Notes: generated by a model not told the origin, from the letters alone. A stretch of DNA of 14,129 nt from Candidatus Avelusimicrobium fimicolum (GCA_900541355.1 UQJU01000034.1:1-14129); one strand, 5' to 3'; counted from the first letter of the stretch, positions 7,485 to 14,065 are shown. Numbers and translations: made by a program.

Positions 7485-8507
7485 TTAATCCGCCGGTAAT
7501 TTGAGTAAATAAAAGGTAAGTATAAGGGCCGATAGCCCGGTCAAGACAAATAAACCGATAACCAAAGGCAGCCCGGCGCGCGTAAGAACCCACGCACACC
7601 CGTTGCACAAAAGCCCTGTGGCGGCGAACGCGGTTACAATAGTGCCCGGTTTCCACCCGGCTTTTTTAAGCCGCAGGGCGATATGGTCAGGGCTGCCCTT
7701 TAAAGGGTTTTTGCCTTTTAACAGGCGGGCCAGGCTGACAAAGGCCGTGTCAAACAGGGGTACTGCCAAAATAAAGAGAGGAGCCAAAAAGCCCCAATCC
7801 GTGTGCCCGCTATATCCTGTTCCAATGGATAAAGAAGCCACCGTAAAGCCGATAAGGGTGGAGCCGCTATCGCCCAGAAAGATTTTTTTGCTTGCGTGGT
7901 TGTGCGGCCAAAAGGCAAGACACGCACCCAATAGGGATAAGGCCGCAAAATTGACATATACATATTCGCCGGGAAGTGCGATAAAAGTAAGTCCCAGCGT
8001 GCAGATTACGCCTTGGCTCACGCACAGTCCGTCCATAATGTCCAACAGATTAAAGGCGTTGGTTAGCCCCGCCACCCACAAAAACGTAAGCGGCCAAGCT
8101 ACCCACGGAGAGGGAAACGCCCGTATGACTATGCCGTAATAAATAAGGGCCGCCACCGCTGTCAGTTGCACAAGTAATTTAAGGGCAATATTCACGCCTT
8201 TGGGTTTATTTAAATCGTCCGCAAGGCCCAATAGAAAAATCAGCAGGCCGCCCAAACAAATGCCGCGCAGGGTGTGTAATGTGCCGGAAGGAAAATCTGT
8301 GGTTAGACGGATAAAAACCAATCCGGATATCAAACCTAAAAAAATACCGCACCCGCCCAGCAGAGGAACCGCCCCGTGATGTGTTTTCAGCCCGCCGGGG
8401 TTATCTAAAAAGGCCCGTGAAGCCACTCGGCGGAGAATAGGCAGCACTCCCGCGCAAACCGCGCACGAGACGATACCGGCCAGCAAATAAAGGACAAAAG
8501 GTTTCAT
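7485..8507 (-). CDS. Undecaprenyl-phosphate sugar-1-phosphate transferase (MraY/WecA/TagO family)
   Basis: This 340-residue polytopic inner-membrane glycosyltransferase (family 4) moves a sugar-1-phosphate from a UDP-sugar to undecaprenyl phosphate, the first step of O-antigen, wall or exopolysaccharide synthesis. Motifs in order are DNPGGLKTHHGAVPLLGG, LLGLADDLNKP (the Asp pair for Mg2+), NAFNLLDIMDGL, IFLGDSGSTLIGF and, in the last cytoplasmic loop, GSPDHIALRL. About ten hydrophobic segments are visible. The absence of MraY-specific features and the single DHxxxRL motif favour a WecA/TagO-type enzyme. I chose ATG 8507; the longer frame starts at a TTG (8537) inside the divergent promoter region. 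No Shine-Dalgarno precedes the ATG, but an extended -10 box ends 7 nt upstream. It is the first gene of the six-gene operon and nearly abuts the oxidoreductase gene. Confidence 0.92.
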   Translation of the reverse strand: MKPFVLYLLAGIVSCAVCAGVLPILRRVASRAFLDNPGGLKTHHGAVPLLGGCGIFLGLISGLVFIRLTTDFPSGTLHTLRGICLGGLLIFLLGLADDLNKPKGVNIALKLLVQLTAVAALIYYGIVIRAFPSPWVAWPLTFLWVAGLTNAFNLLDIMDGLCVSQGVICTLGLTFIALPGEYVYVNFAALSLLGACLAFWPHNHASKKIFLGDSGSTLIGFTVASLSIGTGYSGHTDWGFLAPLFILAVPLFDTAFVSLARLLKGKNPLKGSPDHIALRLKKAGWKPGTIVTAFAATGLLCNGCAWVLTRAGLPLVIGLFVLTGLSALILTFYLLKLPAD

Positions 8508-8519
8508 AATATTTATAAT
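8491..8519 (+). promoter_or_regulatory. Predicted sigma70-type promoter of the lipoprotein gene
   Basis: AGGACA (8491-8496, 4 of 6 to TTGACA) and a perfect TATAAT (8514-8519) are separated by 17 bp. Transcription would begin near 8526, just before AAGGAG (8528-8533). The -35 lies inside the first codons of the divergent glycosyltransferase gene. Confidence 0.6.
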
Positions 8520-8523
8520 ATCA
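8515..8523 (-). promoter_or_regulatory. Extended -10 promoter of the glycosyltransferase operon (predicted near-leaderless)
   Basis: On the minus strand TGA-TATTAT (8523-8515) is followed by 7 nt and then the ATG at 8507. No Shine-Dalgarno is present. The -10 box overlaps the -10 of the divergent lipoprotein promoter almost completely, so the two should compete for polymerase. Confidence 0.45.
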
Positions 8524-8540
8524 TAATAAGGAGACAAGAT

Positions 8541-9170
8541 ATGTTTAAAAGAATTTTAACATTTTCATTAGCCGTATGGCTCTGTGCGTGTGCAGGGGGG
8601 CAAATCAAGCAAATGCCAAGCGGGATGCGCGCTTATAAAAAAGTAGATTTTTTTGTTGGCGGACGCACACAGGCGGCTTTTAAGGCCGTCGGACAAATGA
8701 ACGAGGACTATGTGGAAGGGGTTTTGCGTATTAAAAAAATCGGGGCGGAAGATTATGACGTTTTGCTGATGACGGGTGCCGCCTATAAGGTGTTGCACGC
8801 AACCGTCAGCCCCGAGGGAATTGCCTACCGTTATTTGTTTAAAGACGCAGATACTGCGGTGGTGCGCGGGCGCATTACCCAGTTTTTAAATTTGTTGCTG
8901 TCTGATGCGGGAGTATTTCAAAAGTACCGCGTGAAAGACGGAGAGATTACGCTTACTTACCAGGGGCGGGATGCCAAGGAACGCTTTTTATACCGCGAGG
9001 GGGAAACTTATCCGTATGCGGCACAATCGGTAACAATGCTCAATACGGCAGATTTGTTTTATGATGAATATGCCCTCTTGGATACAACCGGCGATATAAG
9101 TGTGCCGCACATTTTGGTATATAAAGACGGCAATATTACGCTTGATTTAACCTTAATCAGTTTGCGGTAA
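8541..9170 (+). CDS. Putative lipoprotein of unknown function
   Basis: This is the only plus-strand gene supported in the window: 209 residues with ATG 8541 preceded by AAGGAG and a 7-nt spacer. Residues 1-16 form a lipoprotein signal and the lipobox LCAC predicts lipidation on Cys17. Asp is absent at position +2 (Ala), which in proteobacterial logic favours outer-membrane sorting. The mature part is soluble and beta-rich, with alternating strands such as YDVLLMTGAAYKVLHATV and GEITLTYQGRDAKERFLY, and ends HILVYKDGNITLDLTLISLR. The pattern loosely recalls the half-barrel of LolA/LolB-type carriers and small DUF-type lipoproteins, but I cannot assign a family. Its 3' end overlaps the convergent flippase gene by 18 nt. 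Confidence 0.82.
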   Translation: MFKRILTFSLAVWLCACAGGQIKQMPSGMRAYKKVDFFVGGRTQAAFKAVGQMNEDYVEGVLRIKKIGAEDYDVLLMTGAAYKVLHATVSPEGIAYRYLFKDADTAVVRGRITQFLNLLLSDAGVFQKYRVKDGEITLTYQGRDAKERFLYREGETYPYAAQSVTMLNTADLFYDEYALLDTTGDISVPHILVYKDGNITLDLTLISLR

Positions 9171-10577
9171 TGTGCGCCTTAAAAAGAGATACATCCACCC
9201 GGGATAGAGTGTTAATAAAGTTATTTTTGCCCACACGGCGCCGTTAAAATACCGGGCTATGCCCACCGTAGCCAGGCAGACGAGTAACATCACTGCCAGT
9301 TTTTTGTATTCGTAAGGAATGGGATAAACCTTTTGCGTAAAGGTAAAGAGCGCGGCTGCCATTACCGCGTAACTGACGGCTACCGCCCACCCCGCGCCCA
9401 AAATGCCGATATGCGGCACCAAGGTTAGGTTGGTGGTAATGCTGGCGGCGGCTCCTAAAAGGGTAATCCACATCAGCACTCGTGTTTTTTTGGTAATTAC
9501 AGGCCCTACCATAAAGTTAATATATAACCCATAGAAGAAATATCCCGTTACAATAAGCGGAATAATGGAAAGCCCGCCCCAATAGTCAGGCCCGATTAAA
9601 TGGAAATTGCCAAAAAGGTTGCTTTTGATCAGGTCCGGCATTAAAAAGGAAATGCCCAGTAAAAACCACGAGCCGAGCGCAAAAAAGAAAGATAATACCT
9701 TGGCAAAGGTATCTTTGGCATCGTTATCTTTGGCGTGCGCTAAAAAGAAAGGCCTCCAAGCCTGGTCAAACATAGACACCAAAAGCATCATAAAAACACC
9801 GATTTTAAAGTTTGCCTGATAAATACCCACCTGCTCCGCGCCCACTAAATGTACTAAAATGGGCTTGTCTATCACGCTTACCAAAAGACTTGCCACCCCC
9901 GCGGGAACAAAAGGCCACGCAAAGGACCACATTTCTTTTTGCAGTTTCCAATCAAAGGCAAAGGGTTTGTGCCCTTTCAATTCACCCCACCAAATGGGTG
10001 TTAAAACGATAAGCGAAGCCAAAGAAGCCCCGATGTTGGCCCATAAAATGGAATTTGGCCCCCGGTGCAAAACCGCCAAAAAGAATACATTTAATGCCAC
10101 ATTTATCACAATGGAAAACGCCCGCACGCCCGCAAAATACCACGCTCTCCGTTCTAAGCGCAACTTGGTAAAGGCAATCATATTTAAAACATCTAAAAAT
10201 AAAATGGCGGCGGCTAATTGAAAAAGACCAAAATTTTCGCCAAGTCCCCACCATAGGGATACTTCGGGGGCAAAAATATAGAGCAGTCCGCCCAATACCA
10301 GGGCATTAGCCAAGACTCCGTAAAAACATTGGCGAAAGACTTTATGTTTGTTTTCTGCTTCGCTTGCAAAACGCAGGTAACTTTGGTCCAGCCCAAACAA
10401 AAACACCACGCTTAAAAGCGCAATGGCCGCAAAAACGGTGGCAATCGCGCCGTATTGCGCAGGTTGCAAATAGTAGGTATAAAAGGGAACTAAACAGAAG
10501 TTAAGCAGCCTGGCGAGCACAGTGGAAGTGCCGTAGATGAGAGTTTCTTTGCCGAGCCGTTTGATATCCTTTGCCAT
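9153..10577 (-). CDS. Polysaccharide flippase, Wzx/MATE-like (PST family)
   Basis: The 474-residue protein has about 12-14 hydrophobic helices. Its N-terminus is typical of the polysaccharide transporter family: GKETLIYGTSTVLARLLNF, then VPFYTYYLQPAQYGAIATV. Such proteins flip undecaprenyl-diphosphate-linked glycans across the inner membrane. This fits the WecA-like transferase and UGM-like oxidoreductase encoded 2-3 kb away, although the genes are in different transcription units. The start at ATG 10577 is supported by alignment of the N-terminus to the family. No normal ribosome site exists: upstream lie a run of T with a single G and the GC-rich hairpin that terminates the purine nucleoside phosphorylase gene. 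Expression therefore needs read-through, a promoter in or near the hairpin, or an unusual mode of initiation. The last 18 nt overlap the lipoprotein gene on the other strand. Confidence 0.9.
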   Translation of the reverse strand: MAKDIKRLGKETLIYGTSTVLARLLNFCLVPFYTYYLQPAQYGAIATVFAAIALLSVVFLFGLDQSYLRFASEAENKHKVFRQCFYGVLANALVLGGLLYIFAPEVSLWWGLGENFGLFQLAAAILFLDVLNMIAFTKLRLERRAWYFAGVRAFSIVINVALNVFFLAVLHRGPNSILWANIGASLASLIVLTPIWWGELKGHKPFAFDWKLQKEMWSFAWPFVPAGVASLLVSVIDKPILVHLVGAEQVGIYQANFKIGVFMMLLVSMFDQAWRPFFLAHAKDNDAKDTFAKVLSFFFALGSWFLLGISFLMPDLIKSNLFGNFHLIGPDYWGGLSIIPLIVTGYFFYGLYINFMVGPVITKKTRVLMWITLLGAAASITTNLTLVPHIGILGAGWAVAVSYAVMAAALFTFTQKVYPIPYEYKKLAVMLLVCLATVGIARYFNGAVWAKITLLTLYPGWMYLFLRRTLPQTD

Positions 10578-10623
10578 AAAAACAAAAAAATCCGCACGGG
10601 TCTTTTTATATGCCCGTGCGGAT
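10578..10623 (-). terminator. Strong intrinsic terminator after the purine nucleoside phosphorylase gene
   Basis: On the minus strand ATCCGCACGGG pairs perfectly with CCCGTGCGGAT (10613-10623 with 10590-10600), an 11-bp stem with a 12-nt loop. It is followed by TTTTTTTGTTTTT (10590-10578). It begins 10 nt after the punA stop and ends directly at the ATG of the flippase gene. Confidence 0.9.
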
Positions 10624-10632
10624 AAATAATCC

Positions 10633-11454
10633 TTATAATTTTACGAATAAAATTTCCAGCAATTTTTTAAATTTGCCTTCAATTTTTTTGGTTTCGCTGA
10701 TAGTTTGCGCGTGGGAAAGCGGCTTCTTTTCAATACCGCAACCCATATTGCTTACCCAGGCAAGGCCCAATACACTGATGCCGCATTGGCGCGCCACCAA
10801 CACTTCCGGCACTACGGACATACCGACAACCGTAGCGCCCCATTTTTTGAACATTTGGATTTCGGCCGGAGTTTCAAAGTTCGGGCCAGTAGCCGCCAAA
10901 TATACACCTTCGCCGGCGGTTACGCCCGCTTTCTTAGCGGCGGAAAGGGCGACCTTGCGCATACCTTTGTCATATGCTTCGGACAAGTCAAAAAACATCG
11001 GGCCGAAGGCCGGGTCGTGGTTGCCGATAAGAGGGTTGTTGCACATAAAGTTAATGTGGTCTTTCAGCACGCACAGGGCGCCGGGTTTTAATTTAAGGTC
11101 CATAGAACCGACGGCTGCGGATACCAAAAGTTTTTCCACTCCGAGCATTTTTAAGGTGCGGATAGAGATGGCCAAATCTTTCATCGGGTGGCCTTCGTAA
11201 TAGTGGAAACGGCCTTGCATTACTACAATGTTGCGGCCTTTATAAACACCGAAAATGAGGTTCCCGCTGTGGCCGGGCACGGTGCTTTGCAAAAAACCGG
11301 GAATAGACGTATAAGGAATTTTTACTTCTTTTTCCAAGGGCGGTATGGAACCGGCCAAACCGGACCCGGTGATAAGAGCAATTTCGGGCTTAAAGTTTTT
11401 CGTTTTTTTGTTAATATAAGCGGCTGCTTTTTTTACCTGCGCGAGTTGAGTCAT
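10633..11454 (-). CDS. punA: Purine nucleoside phosphorylase (trimeric type)
   Basis: The 273-residue cytoplasmic enzyme splits inosine and guanosine with phosphate, giving the base and ribose-1-phosphate for purine salvage. Family marks in order are ITGSGLAG (28-35, phosphate loop), PGHSGNL (60-66), GRFHYYEGHP (81-90), SAAVGSM (112-118, where most relatives have NAAGG), PNFETPAEI (181-189, with the base-binding Glu), GMSVVPEV (201-208) and WVSNMGCG (233-240, with the Asn that contacts the purine). Length and order are normal for low-molecular-weight PNP. Some glycines in the nucleoside pocket are changed, so the exact substrate range is open; MTA phosphorylase is a related alternative, but the E/N pair favours 6-oxopurines. 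A strong site (GGAGGGAAT before ATG) lies in the 12-nt gap after yraN. Transcription ends at the hairpin 10578-10623. Confidence 0.93.
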   Translation of the reverse strand: MTQLAQVKKAAAYINKKTKNFKPEIALITGSGLAGSIPPLEKEVKIPYTSIPGFLQSTVPGHSGNLIFGVYKGRNIVVMQGRFHYYEGHPMKDLAISIRTLKMLGVEKLLVSAAVGSMDLKLKPGALCVLKDHINFMCNNPLIGNHDPAFGPMFFDLSEAYDKGMRKVALSAAKKAGVTAGEGVYLAATGPNFETPAEIQMFKKWGATVVGMSVVPEVLVARQCGISVLGLAWVSNMGCGIEKKPLSHAQTISETKKIEGKFKKLLEILFVKL

Positions 11455-11466
11455 ATTCCCTCCAAT

Positions 11467-11820
11467 TTACATTGTCGTTCTTTCCGGAATGAACGCATTT
11501 TCAATATGTTCTATCTTTTCCGGCAGAACGCAGATTACATCAAATCTAATACTATCAAATTTTAAGCCCTTTGCTTGCAAATAGGCGTGGGCTGTACGCG
11601 CGATCTTCTTTTGCTTGGCGGGAGTAACCGCCATAAGCGGCCCGCCAAAGGCCGTGTAAGCCCGCGATTTTACTTCTACAAATACCAAGGTCTTTTTATC
11701 TTGTGCGATAATGTCAATCTCCCCGTATGGGGCGGCGAAGTTTCGCTCCAACAGACGGTAGCCTTTGGCTTTTAAAAATTGTGCGGCGCTTTCTTCGCCC
11801 GCCAGGCCCAAGCGGTTCAC
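11467..11820 (-). CDS. yraN: YraN/UPF0102 family protein (endonuclease-fold)
   Basis: A 117-residue member of UPF0102. GEIDIIAQDKKTLVFVEVKSR, in two parts, carries the E...D...ExK residues of the PD-(D/E)xK nuclease fold. The N-terminus GLAGEESAAQFLKAKGYRLL and the AYLQAKGL helix are typical. The cellular role is not settled; the fold suggests Holliday-junction or DNA-end processing. I prefer GTG 11820, whose GTGA overlaps the rnhB stop by 4 nt, a usual coupling arrangement; an in-frame TTG at 11826 is the alternative. No clear Shine-Dalgarno is visible, in keeping with translational coupling. The rnhB-yraN pair is a widespread gene order. Confidence 0.9.
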   Translation of the reverse strand: MNRLGLAGEESAAQFLKAKGYRLLERNFAAPYGEIDIIAQDKKTLVFVEVKSRAYTAFGGPLMAVTPAKQKKIARTAHAYLQAKGLKFDSIRFDVICVLPEKIEHIENAFIPERTTM

Positions 11821-12458
11821 GGCCAAATGGACGGCGCCAATAATTTACGCACCGGGGCAAACGAACGGCGGTGCTCCGGGCACGGGCCTAAGCGGCGCAA
11901 GGCGTCCATATGCTTGGCTGTACCGTAGCCTTTATGTCCGGCGAAATCGTAACCGGGATATAATTTGTCCAACACGGACATATAGCGGTCCCTGGTAACT
12001 TTGGCTACAATGCTGGCTGCGGCAATAGCCAAAGATTTGGCATCTCCGTCTATAATAGGTTGTTGTTTGGCTTCCAGTCCGGAAATGGGGTATGGCCCGT
12101 CCACTAAGAGTACGGAATTGGGGATATGTTCAAATTTTTTTATGGCGCGACGCATTGCTAAAAAGGTGGCTTGTAAAATATTTAAACGGTCAATTTCGGC
12201 GGCGGAAGCAAAGCCCACCCCAAAGGCCGCATCGGACGTTTGGAGCCGTTTAAACAATTCTTCACGCTTCTTTTCGGTTAATTTTTTGCTGTCATTTACA
12301 TCGGTAAAGTCCGCCGCGGCGGCGGGGGGAATAAAGCAAGCACACGCCACCACAGGGCCTGCCAACGGCCCCCGTCCGGCTTCATCTACGCCGATAATAA
12401 AGTCGCACTCGGTACAGATGGCCTGTTGTTTGTCAAAGTTAAATAGGGGACTTATCAT
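11817..12458 (-). CDS. rnhB: Ribonuclease HII
   Basis: The 213-residue endonuclease removes single ribonucleotides and RNA from RNA/DNA hybrids. All four metal-binding acids are seen: D25 and E26 in GVDEAGRGPLAGPV, D120 in LLVDGP, and D157 in ASIVAKVTRDRYM. The family hallmark VNDSKKLTEKKREEL (54-68) and the C-terminal YDFAGHKGYGTAKH are intact. Length is normal. The start ATG 12458 has no Shine-Dalgarno; a perfect extended -10 (TGC-TATAAT) ends 6 nt before it, so the mRNA is probably leaderless. It heads the rnhB-yraN-punA unit and lies 26 bp after the unrelated secreted-protein gene. Confidence 0.97.
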   Translation of the reverse strand: MISPLFNFDKQQAICTECDFIIGVDEAGRGPLAGPVVACACFIPPAAAADFTDVNDSKKLTEKKREELFKRLQTSDAAFGVGFASAAEIDRLNILQATFLAMRRAIKKFEHIPNSVLLVDGPYPISGLEAKQQPIIDGDAKSLAIAAASIVAKVTRDRYMSVLDKLYPGYDFAGHKGYGTAKHMDALRRLGPCPEHRRSFAPVRKLLAPSIWP

Positions 12459-12464
12459 AACAGT

Positions 12465-12473
12465 ATTATAGCA
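12465..12473 (-). promoter_or_regulatory. Extended -10 promoter of rnhB (predicted leaderless transcript)
   Basis: The minus strand reads TGC-TATAAT, then ACTGTT, then ATG. The usual 6-7 nt from the -10 box to the start point puts +1 at the A of the ATG. No good -35 at 16-18 bp was found, as is common with extended -10 promoters. Confidence 0.6.
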
Positions 12474-12484
12474 ATATTTCCCCG

Positions 12485-13651
12485 TCAGAAAATAGGCTGT
12501 TGCAAAATTGTTACGCGTTTATCCCCGCGGAAGAAATTAAGCGGGTTTTGGATAAACTGTTTGTACAAATATTCGTCCCGTTTATGATTGGGCAATTTTT
12601 CGGGCTTGGCTATGGGAATAGACAAGTTAAAATTGACCGTTTCCTCCACTTCTTGACCTTGCTGGTTGACGATAGTGCCGGTGCGCGTTTCATTTAAATG
12701 CAAGTGCAACTTTTCCGGACGGGAATATTCGTGCGTGGTAATGCGCAGGCGAAGGGATTTGTCTTTATTGTAAATAGCAATGGCTTTTGCCTTGGCATCA
12801 AACACGACGGTTATCGGTTCGCGCAGGTGCTTTTCCCCGTTAATTAAGTAGCGGTAGAGATGCGGCAGAAATTCTAGCGGACCGCTATAATTGTAAACTG
12901 CAAACTCCTGCCCGTTCCCGACAGTAAAGGTGCTGTTTAAATTAACGTGCCGGATACCGTGCTTAGGATGTTTGGGGGTTAAAAATTTTTCAACGGAAAA
13001 AACCAAATCCTTTGCGTTAAAGTTTTTGGCTGTCAGGCGGGAAATATCGTTCGTAAAGCGTACGCGCAAGGTGGCTTGGTGCGCGTTGGGAGAAAATGCC
13101 TTTTGAAACTGGGTGCGGTTTTCTGCTAAAAAGCGTAAGCGTTTTAAAAAACGTAATTCCAAATCGCGGTTATTTTGCATTTCCACCCGTTTGAAAAGTT
13201 GGGTCAAATGGGGGGTAAGAATATAAAAGTGCTTTTTATAATAGGTGGAAGCAAAGGCTTCAAACATATTGGGTTTGTGGTATTTATCTGTTAAATCCCA
13301 CCATTGGCGCAGGGCCTCCGTCGGGTTTTTATTACCTTTCAGCAGTTCTTTAATATGCTGGTGCGGGCTAAGCGGCATCCGGCGGGATAAGGTTTGCCCG
13401 ACGGCTTTGGTTTGAGCGGCCAGTTTGGCATTTGCCTTAGCGGACATTTGGGCTATTTGGGCGGCCGGGATTTGTGTGGCAACGCGTGCGGTGGCTAATT
13501 CAGCCGGCAGACTGGGCACACCCTTTACTTTTACAATTTTGACGGCCCGGCGCGTGGAGCGGAGCCCCTTTTGCGCCCGGACAGGCAGAGAGGTGCTTAA
13601 TAAAAAGAAAGCGAGAATCAACGGGATAGTTTTTACAATGCGTGTGTTCAT
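12485..13651 (-). CDS. Secreted protein of unknown function
   Basis: I do not recognise this 388-residue protein. Residues 1-26 are a clear Sec signal peptide (MNTRIVK, then a hydrophobic core, ending LPVRA before Q27). A basic Ala/Gln/Lys-rich stretch (30-90, including AAQIAQMSAKANAKLAAQTK) could form a helix or coiled coil. Residues 100-215 are helical and aromatic (WWDLTDKYHKPNMFEAFAST). From about 225 to the end the pattern is beta-rich and basic, e.g. SLRLRITTHEYSRPEKLHLHL and VEETVNFNLSIPI, suggesting a soluble periplasmic or surface domain. No lipobox, no further membrane helix and no catalytic motif were found. It is monocistronic: a promoter lies directly upstream and rnhB has its own promoter downstream. 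The start ATG 13651 lacks a Shine-Dalgarno. Confidence 0.8.
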   Translation of the reverse strand: MNTRIVKTIPLILAFFLLSTSLPVRAQKGLRSTRRAVKIVKVKGVPSLPAELATARVATQIPAAQIAQMSAKANAKLAAQTKAVGQTLSRRMPLSPHQHIKELLKGNKNPTEALRQWWDLTDKYHKPNMFEAFASTYYKKHFYILTPHLTQLFKRVEMQNNRDLELRFLKRLRFLAENRTQFQKAFSPNAHQATLRVRFTNDISRLTAKNFNAKDLVFSVEKFLTPKHPKHGIRHVNLNSTFTVGNGQEFAVYNYSGPLEFLPHLYRYLINGEKHLREPITVVFDAKAKAIAIYNKDKSLRLRITTHEYSRPEKLHLHLNETRTGTIVNQQGQEVEETVNFNLSIPIAKPEKLPNHKRDEYLYKQFIQNPLNFFRGDKRVTILQQPIF

Positions 13652-13657
13652 ACTAAC

Positions 13658-13666
13658 AGTATAACA
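13658..13666 (-). promoter_or_regulatory. Extended -10 promoter of the secreted-protein gene (predicted leaderless)
   Basis: The minus strand reads TGT-TATACT, then GTTAGT, then ATG at 13651. Geometry is the same as at rnhB: TGN, a -10 hexamer, six nt, ATG. No Shine-Dalgarno is present. Confidence 0.5.
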
Positions 13667-13678
13667 CGGGAGTTTTGT

Positions 13679-13722
13679 AAAAAGAAAGGGCTAAAAGACC
13701 TAGGTGGCCCCTAGGCCCTTTT
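13679..13722 (-). terminator. Terminator-like hairpin upstream of the secreted-protein gene
   Basis: AAAGGGC (13685-13691) pairs with GCCCTTT (13715-13721), and CCTAGG (13699-13704) can pair with CCTAGG (13710-13715) in an alternative inner stem. On the minus strand the arm continues into TTTCTTTTT (13687-13679), a passable U-tract. It could end transcription entering from the right of the window. Confidence 0.45.
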
Positions 13723-13780
13723 GGGCAAAAGAAAACAAAAAGAGGGGGAGAGATAGGAACTTGTTGTTATTCAAATTAAG

Positions 13781-13810
13781 AGGTCATTCTGAACTTGTTT
13801 CAGAATCTAC
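13781..13810 (+). repeat. Palindromic element 1
   Basis: AGGTCATTCTGAA, a CTTGT loop, then TTCAGAATCTAC. The 8-bp stem is ATTCTGAA/TTCAGAAT (13786-13793 with 13799-13806). All 30 nt recur exactly at 14092-14121. Confidence 0.85.
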
Positions 13811-13857
13811 CTTATAGGTTGTTAAAAACAACAGAAACAACTAACTACCCAATCGGT

Positions 13858-13883
13858 AGATCCTGAACTAAATTCAGGATGAC
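13858..13883 (-). repeat. Palindromic element 2 (inverted)
   Basis: Same architecture as element 1 on the other strand: AGATCCTGAA, a CTAAA loop, then TTCAGGATGAC. Stem 8 bp (13860-13867 with 13873-13880), loop 5 nt. The ends are ATCT and GTCAT when read on the minus strand. Confidence 0.8.
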
Positions 13884-13922
13884 TTTTATTTTTATAACAT
13901 CTTTGTTTTATTGTTTTTTGTT

Positions 13923-13952
13923 GTCATTCCCGAGTGTCGTAGTCGGGAATCT
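13923..13952 (+). repeat. Palindromic element 3
   Basis: GTCATTCCCGA, a 9-nt loop, then TCGGGAATCT. Stem ATTCCCGA/TCGGGAAT (13926-13933 with 13943-13950). It keeps the GTCAT/ATCT ends but has a different stem core from elements 1 and 2. Confidence 0.8.
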
Positions 13953-13986
13953 GTTGTTTGTCGTTGTTGTTTCCTTACATAACGAC

Positions 13987-14016
13987 AGATCCCCGACAGA
14001 AACCCTCGGGGATGAC
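13987..14016 (-). repeat. Palindromic element 4 (inverted)
   Basis: AGATCCCCGA, a 9-nt loop, then TCGGGGATGAC. Stem ATCCCCGA/TCGGGGAT (13989-13996 with 14006-14013). It is an inverted relative of element 3, and the loop length is the same. Confidence 0.8.
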
Positions 14017-14034
14017 GACCAAAGCAGAATAGCC

Positions 14035-14065
14035 GTCATTTCCTCCTACGACAATCGGGAATGAC
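14035..14065. repeat. Palindromic element 5, hybrid with two GTCAT ends
   Basis: Both ends are of the GTCAT type (GTCATTTCC and GGGAATGAC). They pair over 9 bp with one G-U wobble (14035-14043 with 14057-14065), around a 13-nt loop. The ATCT end is missing, so it may be a recombinant of two elements. Confidence 0.65.

Noticed and set aside
7483..7656. N-terminal extension of the FAD oxidoreductase
   Set aside because: The extra 58 residues overlap the glycosyltransferase gene in another frame, and the FAD-binding fold begins right after ATG 7482.
7603..8139. Plus-strand open frame of 178 codons
   Set aside because: It lies wholly inside the well-supported glycosyltransferase gene, has no signal or recognisable domain, and its composition fits a shadow frame.
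10610..11200. Plus-strand open frame of 196 codons
   Set aside because: It is antisense to the purine nucleoside phosphorylase gene, whose motifs are continuous across it, and begins within the terminator arm.
12471..12490. Sigma-54 (-24/-12) promoter before rnhB
   Set aside because: A TTGCT is present, but the required GG-containing -24 box at the right spacing is absent; the extended -10 explains the site better.
13879..14064. Plus-strand open frame of 61 codons in the right-hand region
   Set aside because: It is composed of repeat elements 3-5, and its sequence follows the hairpins rather than protein-like composition.
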